A DNA stretch of 64,000 bases from Setophaga petechia. Lineage: Eukaryota; Chordata; Aves; Passeriformes; Parulidae. The DNA is taken from assembly GCA_024362935.1 (NCBI GenBank), contig JANCRA010000008.1, forward strand, positions 33,326,557-33,390,556. The letters run 5' to 3'. Below the pieces are notes generated by a model. It was not told the origin of the DNA. It searched no databases and worked only from the letters and a program-made list of their open reading frames with translations. Position numbers and translations under genes: made by a program. Shown here in pieces: positions 1 through 11,900 of this stretch. How positions within the stretch are numbered: position 1 is the stretch's first letter; each line of letters begins with the position of its first letter.

Positions 1-357
1 GCAACTCAGTGGTTATACCCTGGGAATCAGGATTTCTGAGGTCTTACTTATCTGCTGACCCTCTATCCATTATTTTTGTTCCTTCAGTCAGCTAGCTGTG
101 CTGGAAGGATAATTACATTAAAGTGTCCTCACATTCTTCTACCACAAATGCTAATATTTCCACACCAAGTATTAGGCAGTCACTGATGGATCTCACTAGT
201 CACAGAACAACCATCAAAGCTGAAAGCTGCTGGACATGTCCCAAAGATTTCCACAGAAATCCTCATGCTTTGAGTAAATAGACAGGAACACTTCTCCCAC
301 ACAGAACCTCAGTCATGTGTTCCAATAATGATACAAAACTTATGAGAAGATGCACAC
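1..357. other. CNDP1 intron, no feature seen
   Basis: AT-rich sequence between the last visible CNDP1 exon and the window edge. It contains no exon resembling the expected continuation (KLYGRG...). Confidence 0.7.
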
Positions 358-2845
358 CATCAATTTCAGTCAGTGTGTAGGGGTCAGTGTCCCAGCCATC
401 TTCCTTCTTGGCAGGCTGCACATCCACATGACCATAGAAACATACAGTGGGGTTTTGTGGATCCTTCCCCAGTTCTCCAAGAAGCACAGGAGGCAGTGGG
501 AGGACTTGGCCATCAGGCAGCTGTGGAGGAAGGTTAGAAAAAGGCAACTAAGGAAAACCAAATCTTCTAAAACTTACAAATGTACAAAAACAAGTGGAAT
601 TCTCAGTATTGAAAATACTTCTACACTCAATTGACTTTTATCCGATTAGGTGCACAAATCTGACTGACTCCAGTTGTAACCTATTCAGAGAAATTAAGAT
701 CTTTCTCCTCAGCTGGTAATTTTCTGCTGGACTTTGTAGAAGTCTTCAAACATTTTATTGTCATAAATGCCCTCCTCACTAAGCTCTCACTTCCCAGCAC
801 CAGAGAAGACAGAGGGAACCTTGTGCTATGGAGTCTATAGGGACACTGAAATAGTCAAAAGCCACACAAATTAATTTGAGGTTTGATTTCACCACAGACA
901 GAGGGCAGGAGGCCTGTAAGTTCAAACATAGAATCTGAAGAAAAGTGTTGCTGGCAGGAGGCAGCAGCTATGTCAGACTGTCTCAAAAACAGGTTAAGGC
1001 TAAACCTCTAATGTGGTTTTGTGCAGAACAGAGCTCCACACGGCCCAATTGCATTCTTTGCAACTATCAAATACACAAACTGAAATATTAAAGTGTTGCT
1101 GTACTTCAGGCTCCTTGTGCTAAGAATCGGAATCCTCACCAAAAGCATCAGAGAAAAGAAAAGAGAATCACAATTATTGAACTTTTGAATTCCTGTTAGA
1201 TTAGGAACGTAACAGCCCAGGGAAGAAAAAGCCCATGGCTACAGTAAACTAAGTTAATTAGAGACTAAGGTTTCCCAGAGATGAATTCTTCCCTATTGCT
1301 TTCCAACAATGAAAGAAAATAGTTTGGGTCACTTGTCAGAAGCTCTGAAACCAAAGATGATGCTTTAGGTAACTAACACCCCTAGGTGTTCTGTCTGACA
1401 ATATTTTCTTTGTAAAAGCAACCTCCCTCATAAAGTTCAGTGACAAATGATGCATTAGTTCTGATGCTTCATTACAGACAAAAATTTAAAAACTAGCCCC
1501 AGTAAAAAGCTCAGTCCTTTTACTTCAATTAGAAGCATCAAACTCCCTCCTATGCACAGAACATCAATTTGCATTTGGATTGCCTCTGTGGTTCCCAGTA
1601 TGCTCTCAGTTCTCAGACCCAGTTTCAACAGGTGTCATGTAGGTACAAGACTATTTATAAATTTGTACCTAACTTTCAAAAAACAACACTATGTCATAAA
1701 ATACATGTACATAGCACTGAATACAATAGGTAGACCCATGGGTAGATATGATGTTTTAAGGCCAAGAATCAGATAAGCACCTGATGTGACCCCAAGTTTA
1801 CTAAATTAACAGTGGCTCCCAGTGTTGCAAGTCTGTCTGCTGCCAGTGCCATCATATGCATTACTTCTTTCCTCAGGTGTGGTTGAACAGAATCACTTTC
1901 CACAGCCACCCATTCCTTCAGATCCTGCACAGGAAGAAAACTGCAATTAGGTGATCCAGAATGTTATTGTCCTCAGCCCTTATATCAGAAATCTCACACT
2001 GGAAGATGATTTCCTTTCTGTATCATCACAGCATTATCACAGATGCTCTAAGGTTTCAGCATAGAGAAGAATCCCTTAGATGTCTCCCCAGGGTTGATAT
2101 TCCTGATTTTCTAAACAGAGAGAGTGCTCACACTTAGACATTCACATTGTCAACCCTGGATTCTAAAATGGAAGAGGAGGTAGACTAGATGCTGACTAGT
2201 TTGCATTATAGAAATTGCATTATGCACAGCTTACCTTGGTGGTTCTCATGAGGATTCAAAAGTGCTCATAGATTCAAAATGTAACTGATACTGACTGGAT
2301 TAATTATCTTTCTGTCTTTTCACAGAGGGCTGACAAAAATGAAAGCACAAGTCAGCATGGGACCAAGACTCCTCTCCTTCTAAAGAGCAAACCTACAAAA
2401 ATCAGTTCTGAAGCAGGCAGGATGAGCATCCTATCTGGCTTGCATGCCCCATGCAGGTGCATTTGGCTCTCTGAACACACTCAAAGGATGCCCATGACCA
2501 TCTCTTTTGCTGAAGTCCACGCAAGTCTCTCCTTCACCCCCGGGGTTCCCAGCAGCCTGCTCTCTTACAGCCTTGCTGTGTGAAGTGCATATTGCCCTCC
2601 TGATGCCAGACCTGGAACCCTGCTCATTACCTTTGTGACAGGCACTTCTCCTTCTCCTGCCAGAGGAGCCCAGTCCTCTGGAGCACCAGCTCTGTGCTCA
2701 TTATTTCATTGCAATATAGCTCCTACCTTGATGAAGTCACTTTGATGTGCATCAATGTACTGGAAAATCTCCATCTCCAATGCTGAAGAGGATGAGGAGG
2801 ACATTACTGCCTTAGAGAGCAGCACAGGGCTGAAGTGGATGCTAT
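1..2845 (-). CDS. CNDP1: CNDP1, carnosine dipeptidase 1 (partial, 5' part of gene only)
   Basis: This is an M20-family zinc dipeptidase; in mammals CNDP1 is the secreted carnosinase that splits beta-Ala-His. Three exons read leftward: 2727-2845, 1781-1924 and 358-520. Together they encode an N-terminal helix ([14 protein letters not shown]), the [15 protein letters not shown] segment, and [12 protein letters not shown] followed by the metal-binding [11 protein letters not shown]. The wording is closer to CNDP1 ([20 protein letters not shown]) than to CNDP2, whose complete paralogue lies upstream at 22-34 kb with identical exon lengths and phases. The next exon, carrying the second zinc aspartate, is not in the window, so the gene continues left of position 1. 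The true start is unresolved: an ATG at 2804-2802 fits the CNDP2 start, while the exon stays open for 13 codons upstream of it. A separate signal-peptide exon was looked for and not found. Identity is confident, the start is not. Confidence 0.9.
358..520 (-). CDS. CNDP1: CNDP1 coding exon with first metal-binding histidine
   Basis: 163 nt. It starts after a cag acceptor at [18 protein letters not shown] and ends after GATG in phase 1. [11 protein letters not shown] carries the His and Asp equivalent to CNDP2 His99 and Asp101. The length and phase equal those of the CNDP2 exon at 30718-30880. The donor is GATG|gtgtgc, which lacks the usual A at +4. Read-through would add about 30 residues before a stop. 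Confidence 0.92.
521..2726. other. CNDP1 introns, no other feature seen
   Basis: Intron stretches 521-1780 and 1925-2726. No repeats or RNA genes were recognised. Confidence 0.7.
1781..1924 (-). CDS. CNDP1: CNDP1 coding exon ([15 protein letters not shown]...)
   Basis: 144 nt, 48 codons, phase 0 at both ends, the same as CNDP2 exon 33332-33475. It encodes [19 protein letters not shown] and ends NLGSHQ, aligning with the region before LPDG in carnosinases. The acceptor is tgtgcag. The donor CAG|gtgctt is non-consensus at +4 to +6. Confidence 0.92.
2727..2845 (-). CDS. CNDP1: CNDP1 first identified coding exon
   Basis: 119 nt ending AAG|gtagga. It encodes a serine run (six Ser after the Met at 2804), ALEMEIF, then [12 protein letters not shown], matching the first helix of CNDP proteins. 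Thirteen further codons ([13 protein letters not shown]) are open between the acceptor at 2846-2847 and this Met. They are only mildly hydrophobic. Whether they are coding or 5'UTR cannot be decided from sequence alone. Confidence 0.85.
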
Positions 2846-3214
2846 CTGAAAGTTAAGGATAAAATTCAACAGTGCAGACATCCTGCAACATACATTTATT
2901 TCCAGCACTAAAAAGCAGAGATATTTACAAAGTTCTGAGCTTATTTAAGTCTCATTTGATCTCCTCAAACCAGGAGAAAGTATACTCATTTTATCACATA
3001 AAAACTTCCATTGATTCATAGTCAAGTTGCTGAAAGAAAAATTGAAAAAATGACCAAAGAGTGAACATCTTTAGTGTCAGCTTTATAAAGGGGTAACATT
3101 TTCTACAGAAACATTTGTTGCATCAGTTTTTCAGTACATAAGCATCAAACTGTATGTTCTGGGAAGACAACCCTGGGACAAGACTTGCAAATACCAACAG
3201 CCCCAGGCACTCAT

Positions 3215-3835
3215 CCTTTTTCCTCATTTTGAGAATCATATAATATTGTGAAATGGAAGGGATCCACATAGATCTTTGAGTCCAGGACCAGTCCCTATAC
3301 ACACAATTCCAAGAATCCCACCATGTGCCTGAGAGCATTATCCAAACACTCCTCAAACTCTGTCAGTCTTCGTGCTGTGACCACTTCCCTGGGGAGCCTG
3401 TGCCAGTGCCCAGCCACTCTCTGGGTGTAGAAGCTTTTCTTGATATCCTGCCTAAACCTCCCCTGGCTCTACTTCAGGCCATTCCCTTGGGTCCTGTCAC
3501 TGGTGACCACAGAGAAGAGATCAGTGCCTGGCTCTCCTCTTCCCCTCACAAGGAAGTTGTGACTGCAATGAGCTCTCCCTTCAGTCTCCTTTACTCCAGG
3601 CTGAACAGACCAAGTGACCTCAGGTGTTCCTCACACGGCTTCCCCTCAAAGTTCTTCACCATCTTCATAGTCCTCCTTTGGACACTCTCTAATGGTTTAA
3701 TATCTTTCTTAAATTGTGGCACTCAAAACTGGCCCCAGGACTCGAGGTGAGGCCACTTTGGTGCAAAACAGAGCAGAACAATCCCCTCCCTTGCCCAGAT
3801 GGTGATGCTGCATCCCAGGACATGATTTTCCCCCA
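3215..3835 (-). mobile_element. CR1 LINE fragment, 3' end, antisense
   Basis: The plus strand reads as the reverse of the CR1 3' region: gaatcatataatattgtgaa-type tail, gtgcctgagagcattatcca, tcttgatatcctgcctaaac, then the cctttggacactctctaatg and actcgaggtgaggcc landmarks. The 3' tail is at about 3225 and the element is 5'-truncated near 3830. Open frames here (3325-3750) are not host genes. Confidence 0.9.
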
Positions 3836-6236
3836 GACTGCCAGAAGAAGGCAGAAAAATGGATTCACTGACACACGTTCCATATTTTACATGAATAAGG
3901 GAAAACAAGCCTGACACTGGAGAGTATTAGAAAACAAATAGCTTTTGTGGTTGATTAAGAACAGTGACAATACTGAAACACTTGATAAGTGCAGAATTCA
4001 TTTAGTTCTGCAAACCTCTCTGCCATCTTTTTTTTCTTTTGACAAGATAAGGTTTTAAAGTGTGTTTTTCTTATTCCTCCAGTTTTTCTTTCCTGTTTGC
4101 TTGAAGTTGTTGCTGTAGTGTCCTGAATTGGTTCTAGCAGAGTAATCCTTGGATGGCTAAATACTTGTTTGGGCTAAATTCAAAACAGCTGCTGTATCAG
4201 GCTGTGATAGGATGGACTCCAAGGTCAAAACCCAGTGCTTTTCTGAAGATATTCCATACTAGTAACAAAAGGTATAGTTGCAGATCCATCCACAACTTCT
4301 TAATTTTGATGCATTGCTAAAGTGATAGGCTATAATATTAATAATTTCAATTATGTTTCTCTGACAGAGAAGGAAGATTGAAAACTCAAGCATGATGAAC
4401 AAGATGAGGGAAAACATTGTTCACTTTGGCTGGAAAGCCTGGCTGCATGAAGGATATGCCCCATTTTCCAACCTTCCCACCAAAGCAAGGTCCTGAAGTC
4501 CTTCACTTCCTGAAGTGAAGCTTTGAGAAGGCCTCTGACAGTTAATTTAGTTCCCAGTGTCCTGTTCCTGACATCTCTTCACAATGGAAACGCTGGTATT
4601 GAAACAGACCAAATGCTGATTTTGCAGGAGAGTGAATCTGCAAAGCACTGTTTGGAGAAGACTTGTTAACCAAGACAAGAAAATCCAAATTTGGAGGTGG
4701 TTTTTAGGATGGAGAGATTAAATTTAGCCATATTATTTAAATATATAAATATTTTTAAAATACTAAACCCCAGCCTTAAGTGATGGGCAAAGTACCATTT
4801 TCTTCTCACATTTTTGTCTCCATGAAAGAGTAAACCCTGCCTCCAAGAGGTGGATCTAATCAACAATCCCCTTCAAATATTTCCATCACCAGTCACTGCA
4901 GCAGCAATTTGTCCTAAAGCAAAAGTGATGATTACAGGAATTTTTGAAGCAAGCATGGAAAAAATCTGGACACTTTAGATGAGATAAAGCAGCTTCTGGG
5001 ATTTATCAACAAAGACATGGTAGAGAATAAGGTTTTGATAATTTAGGTTACAAATTGGATTGAGCTTCTTCAGGTAAGGTTTAAGAACAGGAACTCTGCA
5101 ACAAGCACCCTAAACTTAAAACCCCCAGTCTGGATATTTCTTCCAGCCTTGGACTCTGCAAGTGGCTGCAAATATTTGTCAGCTGAAGCCCATTTTTCAG
5201 GGGGCAATAGGAAGGCAGAGTGTGGCCCACAGGCACGGTCAGGGGGACTTCCCAGGCTGCACAGGGCAGAGCAGAGAAGACCATGAGCCCCAGACTGGGG
5301 TGATGGTAACAGGACCCTGGTGAACCCTGAGTTTCCTGGCACAGACAAGACACTGGCTCTTGCTGGGGTGGTACCTGGGTACATACAGGAGGGCATCTGA
5401 GCCAAGACTTTGCAGGTCATGTTCAAAAGGGGCTCAAGGTCCTTGAAGATGATCAGCATTAGGTAAATCTGAGTACAGAGGCCATTTATGTTATTTTATT
5501 CTGTTTTTGTCTCTGTGCACTTTTGGGGGACTGGGCAATAGCTCTGCTTGTGCCATGTTGCTCAGTCTCACTTCAGCCAGCAGTGTGTCCCGGGTGAGCA
5601 AAGTTTACCTTCAGGCTGTTGCTTTTGACTGATAAAGTGTATTCCACCTGGGAGCTGGGCACCACATGAGCTGAAGAAGAGGATGGGACCATAATGGGTG
5701 CATTTGTGAGGGGCTCTGGGAAAGTGCAAGGCACTGCACTCCCAGAAGAAAGAGATAGAAATAGGAATGGTACAGAGAGAATTCATCTGAAGGTGGGATG
5801 AGATCTGGTTTTGCTGGTCAAGAGATCCAAAGATTTCAATCAGCTGCTCGTCTAGAGAGAGATCAGGGCTTTTATCTTCCTTTACCATGAAGCTGGCTGG
5901 ATACCTCAGTTTCACACATATTTCACTCATTTTTCTACCTTGTAATTTCCAAACCTCAATTTGGAAAACATTTACAACAGAGCCCACTGAATGCACCCTC
6001 ATTTAACCTTATTGTAGAAAACTAGACAGGCTTCTCGGGTTTACTTATGTAAAAAAATAGATCTTTTGGTTATGCCATGCTTGACCAAGGAAGATCATAG
6101 CAGAGGCCAGAACATGTCTGCTAGAGGCAATGGATTTAAATATCAGTGTCTCCATCACATGTGATTTCCCCTCCCTCTAGTCAAATCTTTGATATTGCTG
6201 TATTCTATGCATTTTTCACCCTAAAAAAAACCAGTG

Positions 6237-6260
6237 TATTTACATATATATATATATATG
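6237..6260. repeat. (TA)n microsatellite
   Basis: tttacatatatatatatatatg, a dinucleotide run. Confidence 0.85.
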
Positions 6261-7677
6261 TCACCTTTTGGTGACTTGAATAAATACATACCTGTTAATG
6301 TCAGAAGCACAAAAGGGCTGCTTGCTTTTACAGAGGATGTGTGCTGTGGTGCTGGTATCTTTCTCTTTTTGTCTCAGTTACTTGCAAATGACCTGGAAAG
6401 AGGCAGACAAGAGACGTAGGTCTTTGTCACGTTTCATTAGCATTTAGCTGTTAAAAAAAATGAAACAAGGAGGCTAAAATGCTGTGAAGGAAAAAAAAAA
6501 ACCCAACCAACCAAGCAAAATATCCTGGGGAAATTTGGAATTATTCTGTGATATTTTCAAAACAGACCAAACTCTAAGACCATAGATTATCAAAAAATAC
6601 TGTCATTAAAGTAAGGAACAGTGGCAAAGTTCAGAAAATGAATGTGTGGAGAAACCAAGTAGCAAAGTGCACAAAGTATTAATTCAAACAAGAAATTAAG
6701 TAACAGCTATGTTTTGCTGTAGTGGAAGGAGGGAGGGGAGTAGCTGGAGGAACTTCATGTTAATGCACTACTAATACACAAAGTGCTGCTCAGGAGCATG
6801 TGGATGGCAACTGGAACAGCTCGTGTCAAAAAGGGAGTCAGTTTAATGAAGCTGTAGAAAGATTTCAGGCAAGGCTGAAATATCTCAGTGTCATGAGGAG
6901 GGGAAAGATTATTTGAAAGAATGATAAATTCGGCGGGGGAATATCAAACAAAGACTTCAGTATTCAATGTCAAGTATATTTTATTTGATGTCATTTAAAG
7001 GAGCAGTTGCTGCTCTATAGAAAAATATAGTATGCCTATTTTTAGAAATAATGCATGGCAGTCAGTTGTGCTCTCTTTCTTTGTTCCTTAGTAGTAAGAA
7101 CATTTTTTGTGTCGCTTCCTCCCATGTTGTTAAGCACTGTTAAAGGAACACTTAGTGTTTTTCTGTGGTGACTTAACACGAAATCCAAGTTGATTCTTTA
7201 ACTAGGATGACTGTTTGATGAAATATCAACTAAAATTACAAACATTTCAGAAGAAGGTCCTGAACATGCTCTGAAGGCCTCCTTGTCTGTCCTGAAGCAT
7301 GTGCTTCATGCACATCCCTCCCTGCAGCACAGCGTTCCAGGCGGGTGCAGGAGGAGGACGCCAATGAAAACTGAACACTGGGTTACACACACCCCAGAGA
7401 AAAACAGTCAGGACTCATCTGGCTTGCAAATAACAAAGTACATCTGACATGAAAGGAGATAAAGATGTTTATGGCAGTAGGAACTAATTTACCAAATCAC
7501 TGGTGGACTACATTGAAAGGAACATTCCCCCTAAGCAATCACCATCAAGGCAGGTAACTGAGATAATAGATTTATTTTTTAACTTCCTTTAACAAGACTC
7601 GTTGATAAGTGGCATACCTTTGGTAGCAGCAGGCAATCAAGCCACAGTCACCTCTCCAGCTGAGTGAGACCCTTGGA

Positions 7678-7699
7678 GGAGGAGGAGGAGGAGGAGGAC
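7678..7699. repeat. (GGA)n microsatellite
   Basis: A run of about seven gga triplets. Antisense it produces the proline run seen in a spurious 65-codon frame. Confidence 0.9.
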
Positions 7700-8623
7700 A
7701 ACTCTTCACGTGGCAGTTCTCAAGCCCAGCCCTGACCACATGCAGCTGCTGAGGACCAGGAGCTGCCAAGATCCAGACACCTGCAGGGGAACGAATGCCG
7801 GCTCACAGTGCCTGACTGCATTTGAAGATTACTAAAGAAATATCATCCAAATCAAGAGAGTGTGTGACAGCAATGAAAATACCTGGTGGGAAGCACAGGC
7901 AAAGTCTGCGCTTGCTGGCAGGTGACACTGCAACACCCAGTTCTACTTCCAGCAGTCAGCTCTTGAAGTGTTGCATTATCAGTTGCCTGAATGTGTTTTG
8001 GAGAACAGGAATGACCAGCCCTGCCCATGCTCAAGCCAACCCTTTAGTGAAAAAAGTGAGACCCTGATTATCACTTCTGTTTTGCTGTAATGCAGATGAT
8101 ATTTTAATATCCTTATCTCTAGGTGCTCTTTGCAGCTGCCTTTGTTGCTGATGATGGGAGCCTGAACTGGAAAGGTCCCCTCTTTCACCTGCAGAGCAGG
8201 GGCATTTTATCTCAATTTTACTGATAAGTTCTGCAGTTAATAAAGAGATAGTTTTAAGTTAAAAATTAATTTTTGGTTTAGATGCCCACTTCTGCGTCTC
8301 TGTCATACAATAATTAAATCAGGATGGCCAAATCAGTAACACATCAAGTCATGAGAAATTTGCCCATCTCCTTTTTCCTCCTGGAATTCAAGTATCCTAC
8401 ATCCCAGTACCAGAAAGCACTTTAACATTGCTGATAATTGTTTCTGCTTTACTGTAGTATATTGGAGGACAGAGAGAAGAGGTGGATTATGCTTTGTCTT
8501 GAAAAGTGGAAAAAAAAGGAATACATTTGTGTTAAGGCAAAACCCTTCTCCAGGAAGTAGTATTGTTCTTTGTGCCCAGTGAGGAGGAGTAATTCACTAT
8601 TTAGCTAAGAAAATTTTCTGCTG

Positions 8624-8760
8624 ATTGGTTTGCAATCAGATAAATGTGGGTATAAAAATATTCTTCCTGGAAAGACAGCTCTGCTGGCTCTTGCTCTTTT
8701 CATGGCAAAAGGGTTCGTAGGAAAGAACTGTGGGATATGCAGTATTTGTTCTTAGATGTG
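8624..8760 (+). promoter_or_regulatory. Promoter-like CCAAT/TATA arrangement
   Basis: An inverted CCAAT box (attgg, 8624-8628) lies 22 bp before TATAAAAATA (8651). Some 50 bp further is ATG (8701), opening a 17-codon frame, MAKGFVGKNCGICSICS, with a stop. The spacing is right for a TATA promoter, but no downstream gene is recognised on the plus strand. Confidence 0.25.
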
Positions 8761-8925
8761 GATAGCCTCACCATCCTCTTGCTGCCACATCTCGCACAGC
8801 AGAAGGGACAACTGCTGAACTTGTAGTAAATTTAAGGTGCTTGTGTCTGCATATAAACTTCTACCCTTAAAGTCCTCTGCCCATTTTGAAAGAACCTTTA
8901 TTGACGTGGTCAAATTCAGTAATAA

Positions 8926-8979
8926 GTATAATAAGGTAATAAGTAATAAGGGAGGTCTAATAAGTAATAAGGGAGGTCC
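8926..8979. repeat. Short tandem repeat of aataagtaataagggaggtc
   Basis: The unit taataagtaataagggaggt occurs twice in succession after a looser aataagtataataagg lead-in. Confidence 0.8.
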
Positions 8980-11900
8980 AGGTCCTGTCTTAGAGCCTTA
9001 CAAAGACCTTTCATTTTTTAAGCACTTGTTCTTCACTTGATTGATGTGTAAAACCTCATTTGCAAATGAAATGCAAAATTTGGGGGGAATTCAACATTTG
9101 TTTTAATTTATTTAAAATATTTTTTTTACACTAATCCTGTGTTTATTTATCTTAGCTTTAAGTGTTTCACACTGGAGTTATTCCTCAATTAGAATATTAC
9201 AAGTCAGATTAAAAATAGATCTATTATATCTAGTAGATCCATTCAAGTATTTGTCTATTTATCACATAATACTACTGAGGAACTATACTACCATGGGAAA
9301 AAAAAAGCTATTATTACTTTATAGCTCAGTATTTCATTGCTAATTTTTCCTTATTTTATAACCTATAACTTGGAACAAGGCTTAAAGTCCACAATATAAG
9401 AGATTTGTTTTGTTATGGTCCTTATTCCATTTATGGGATACCATAAACATTGCCAACATTGTTTAGAAGGACTTTTAAATGTAGCCCGGTTTATCTCTTC
9501 AATAAAACCATTCTTTGATAGTAGCTTATTAACTACAAGAAATGAAAGAGCCAACTTGAATAGTTTGGTTGAAATCCTCTTTGGGATACAGTAATTGTTT
9601 AAGCAGAAGGAAATAGACTGATTAAAGGAAAATAAGAGAAGAACTGAAACAATAGGATAAAGAGGGGTGGGAAAGCATCATTTGCCCTGTTTCTCTTGTT
9701 ATTTGAAAATGTAAACAATCTAAGGCAGAGATAGTCCCCTACTTTGTGTTTCCATTACTACCTCAGTCTAGCACCCTCACTTGGTTACAAAGCAATGGTA
9801 CCTTCACTTTTTTAATTGTTACCTTAATTAAAAGGATACCTTAGATAATTACAATCCTAAGTTTGAGTGAGCAGATATGTAAGAAATATGCTTTTAGGAG
9901 CAATACTTCATTGACAGAAAAATGATGTGATGGTTTTCAATGCTTCCTGTCACTCTATAAGCAGCTATCTCTAGTTCAAGACAGGTATTTTTCATTTCTT
10001 GAAAGTGAAGTGCAGAAAAACAGGAATGTTATTGTCGTGTAATAATTGGTGCCTGGTTAATTTTCCACCTTACTGTCATTTCTCAATATACTCTCTTAAT
10101 ATAACTTATCACTGCATTCCAGAAGGATTGGTGTGGAATGGAGAAGCCCTTTCACAAAATTCCCAGAATCTCCCTCCCCTACAGATATTTCTACTTCCCT
10201 GTGCAGTAGCAGCAGCAAGCCCTTCCACTTCTTGGCTCCTTCCCACTTCACACTGCAGTTAGAAAAGTATTTCCCAGCCACCATCCTTCAAGATAACCAC
10301 AACTGACCCCTAAATACAAGTTAAGCAACACTGTCCACCTGAGAGCTTATCAACAGTGGAGTGAGATTCTACTGGTAGAGAGGAAAAGATCCCTGAGACC
10401 CTGACCTAGTAGTTGTTACCTGGATGTCCATAATCACACCTGGGTATGTCAGTGGAAGGAGATTGACTTAGAAAAGGTCCTCTTACCCAGGCAGGAGGTG
10501 CTTCACAAGGATAGGTGGCTGCAGACTGTCCTCTGTACAGGGCAATGACACCCAGCACCTTCCAGGAGCAGGGCCACAAAGATCTGAGGTACTGGGCAGA
10601 GGAAGAGCAATAACACGGAGCCCTCTCACCACCTGGTGGCTCATTCAGCAACCACACTGAACCTGGAACTCCAAGAACTCAGGCTTTAAGTGATAAGAGA
10701 AGCAGGCAAGTTCTTGTCCAGTGCCAATTCCAGTACACTGCTCTGAGTGCTGAGATAGGAGAGTGTCCTATTTATCCAAAAGCAACATTGTAAATTAATT
10801 TGGCTTAATAGTTAAGCAATTTTTTTCAGATATTAATCACACTGAAATGATGGCAAGAGGTTATTCCCATCTTGATATCCTTCAGACAGCTTTTCTCAGC
10901 CAAATTGTATAGGTTTTCCTTAGGGATGATTCATGTCCTCCTTGCAGGTGAGGCTTTTATCCAGCTTATAAGTCACAGCCATTTCCTAACAGACGCACCA
11001 GAAACTGGCTTTTCAGGCTCACCGAGTCAAGCTGGCACTAACTGTGCAGCACTTTGTTTATGGAGCTCTTCCTACTGCCTCCTCCACCTTTCTGTGAGTT
11101 CCAGGAGTTGGCAGAGTCAGGGCACAAGTCACTGAGGTGTTGATGTGCATGGTGTCCTTCAAGGCACATGTCCAGAGCAGCACCAAGTTAACTCAGTTTG
11201 ACACTTTGCTGACTTCTGCAGCTCATCTGGGTGTCCCAGGAGCCACAGCCTCCCAAGAAAGGCTTAGGAGTATTTTTCCATTTCAGTCTGCCTGTCATTG
11301 AAGCGTTTTTGGGAGAAGGCCAAAGCAAGCAAAGGTTCTTCTCTTGATAAACACAACCTCTTTTAAGCTTAAATGAAAAAAAAAAACTTAAATATAAGCT
11401 TTCTTAAGCTTAAATATCTGAAAAATAAAAGAACACACTGTTTATACATATATGAATATATATATACACATACTCACAGTAATATTGCCTCTTGCTAAGC
11501 GATGTTACCACTGCAAAGCTTTTGTGACTGTGACCTCCTTAAGGAGGAGTGTGAGCTATTTCATAGCACATCCCTTCTGCCAAAGTGCCACTGCCTGTAA
11601 CAAGGGTGCAGCACCTTCCTCAGCAGAGGAAATGCCCATTGAACCAGGGCTCTGCACCCCTCACACTTTGTGCACCCCGTGCCAGCCACAGGCCTGTTGC
11701 ATTTTTCTTTTTGTGAAAAATACAACAGCACCTCAACAAAGAGACAGACAGATAATTACAAGACTGGAGCATTTGGTTAGACAACTGGTTCATATCTGGA
11801 CATCTTAATTAAACACCTGCAACCAGGCACTGATCCTGCTAACAACCAGGCAGACGCACGACTAGTGGATCAGGATCTTTAATTGAGTTGCTATAAATTT

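Noticed and set aside
3325..3750. 141-codon plus frame
   Set aside because: It is the antisense of a CR1 3' region, not a host gene.
5568..6002. 144-codon minus frame as a missing CNDP1 5' exon
   Set aside because: It has no leader-like hydrophobic stretch after an ATG and no donor in the needed phase that I could identify.
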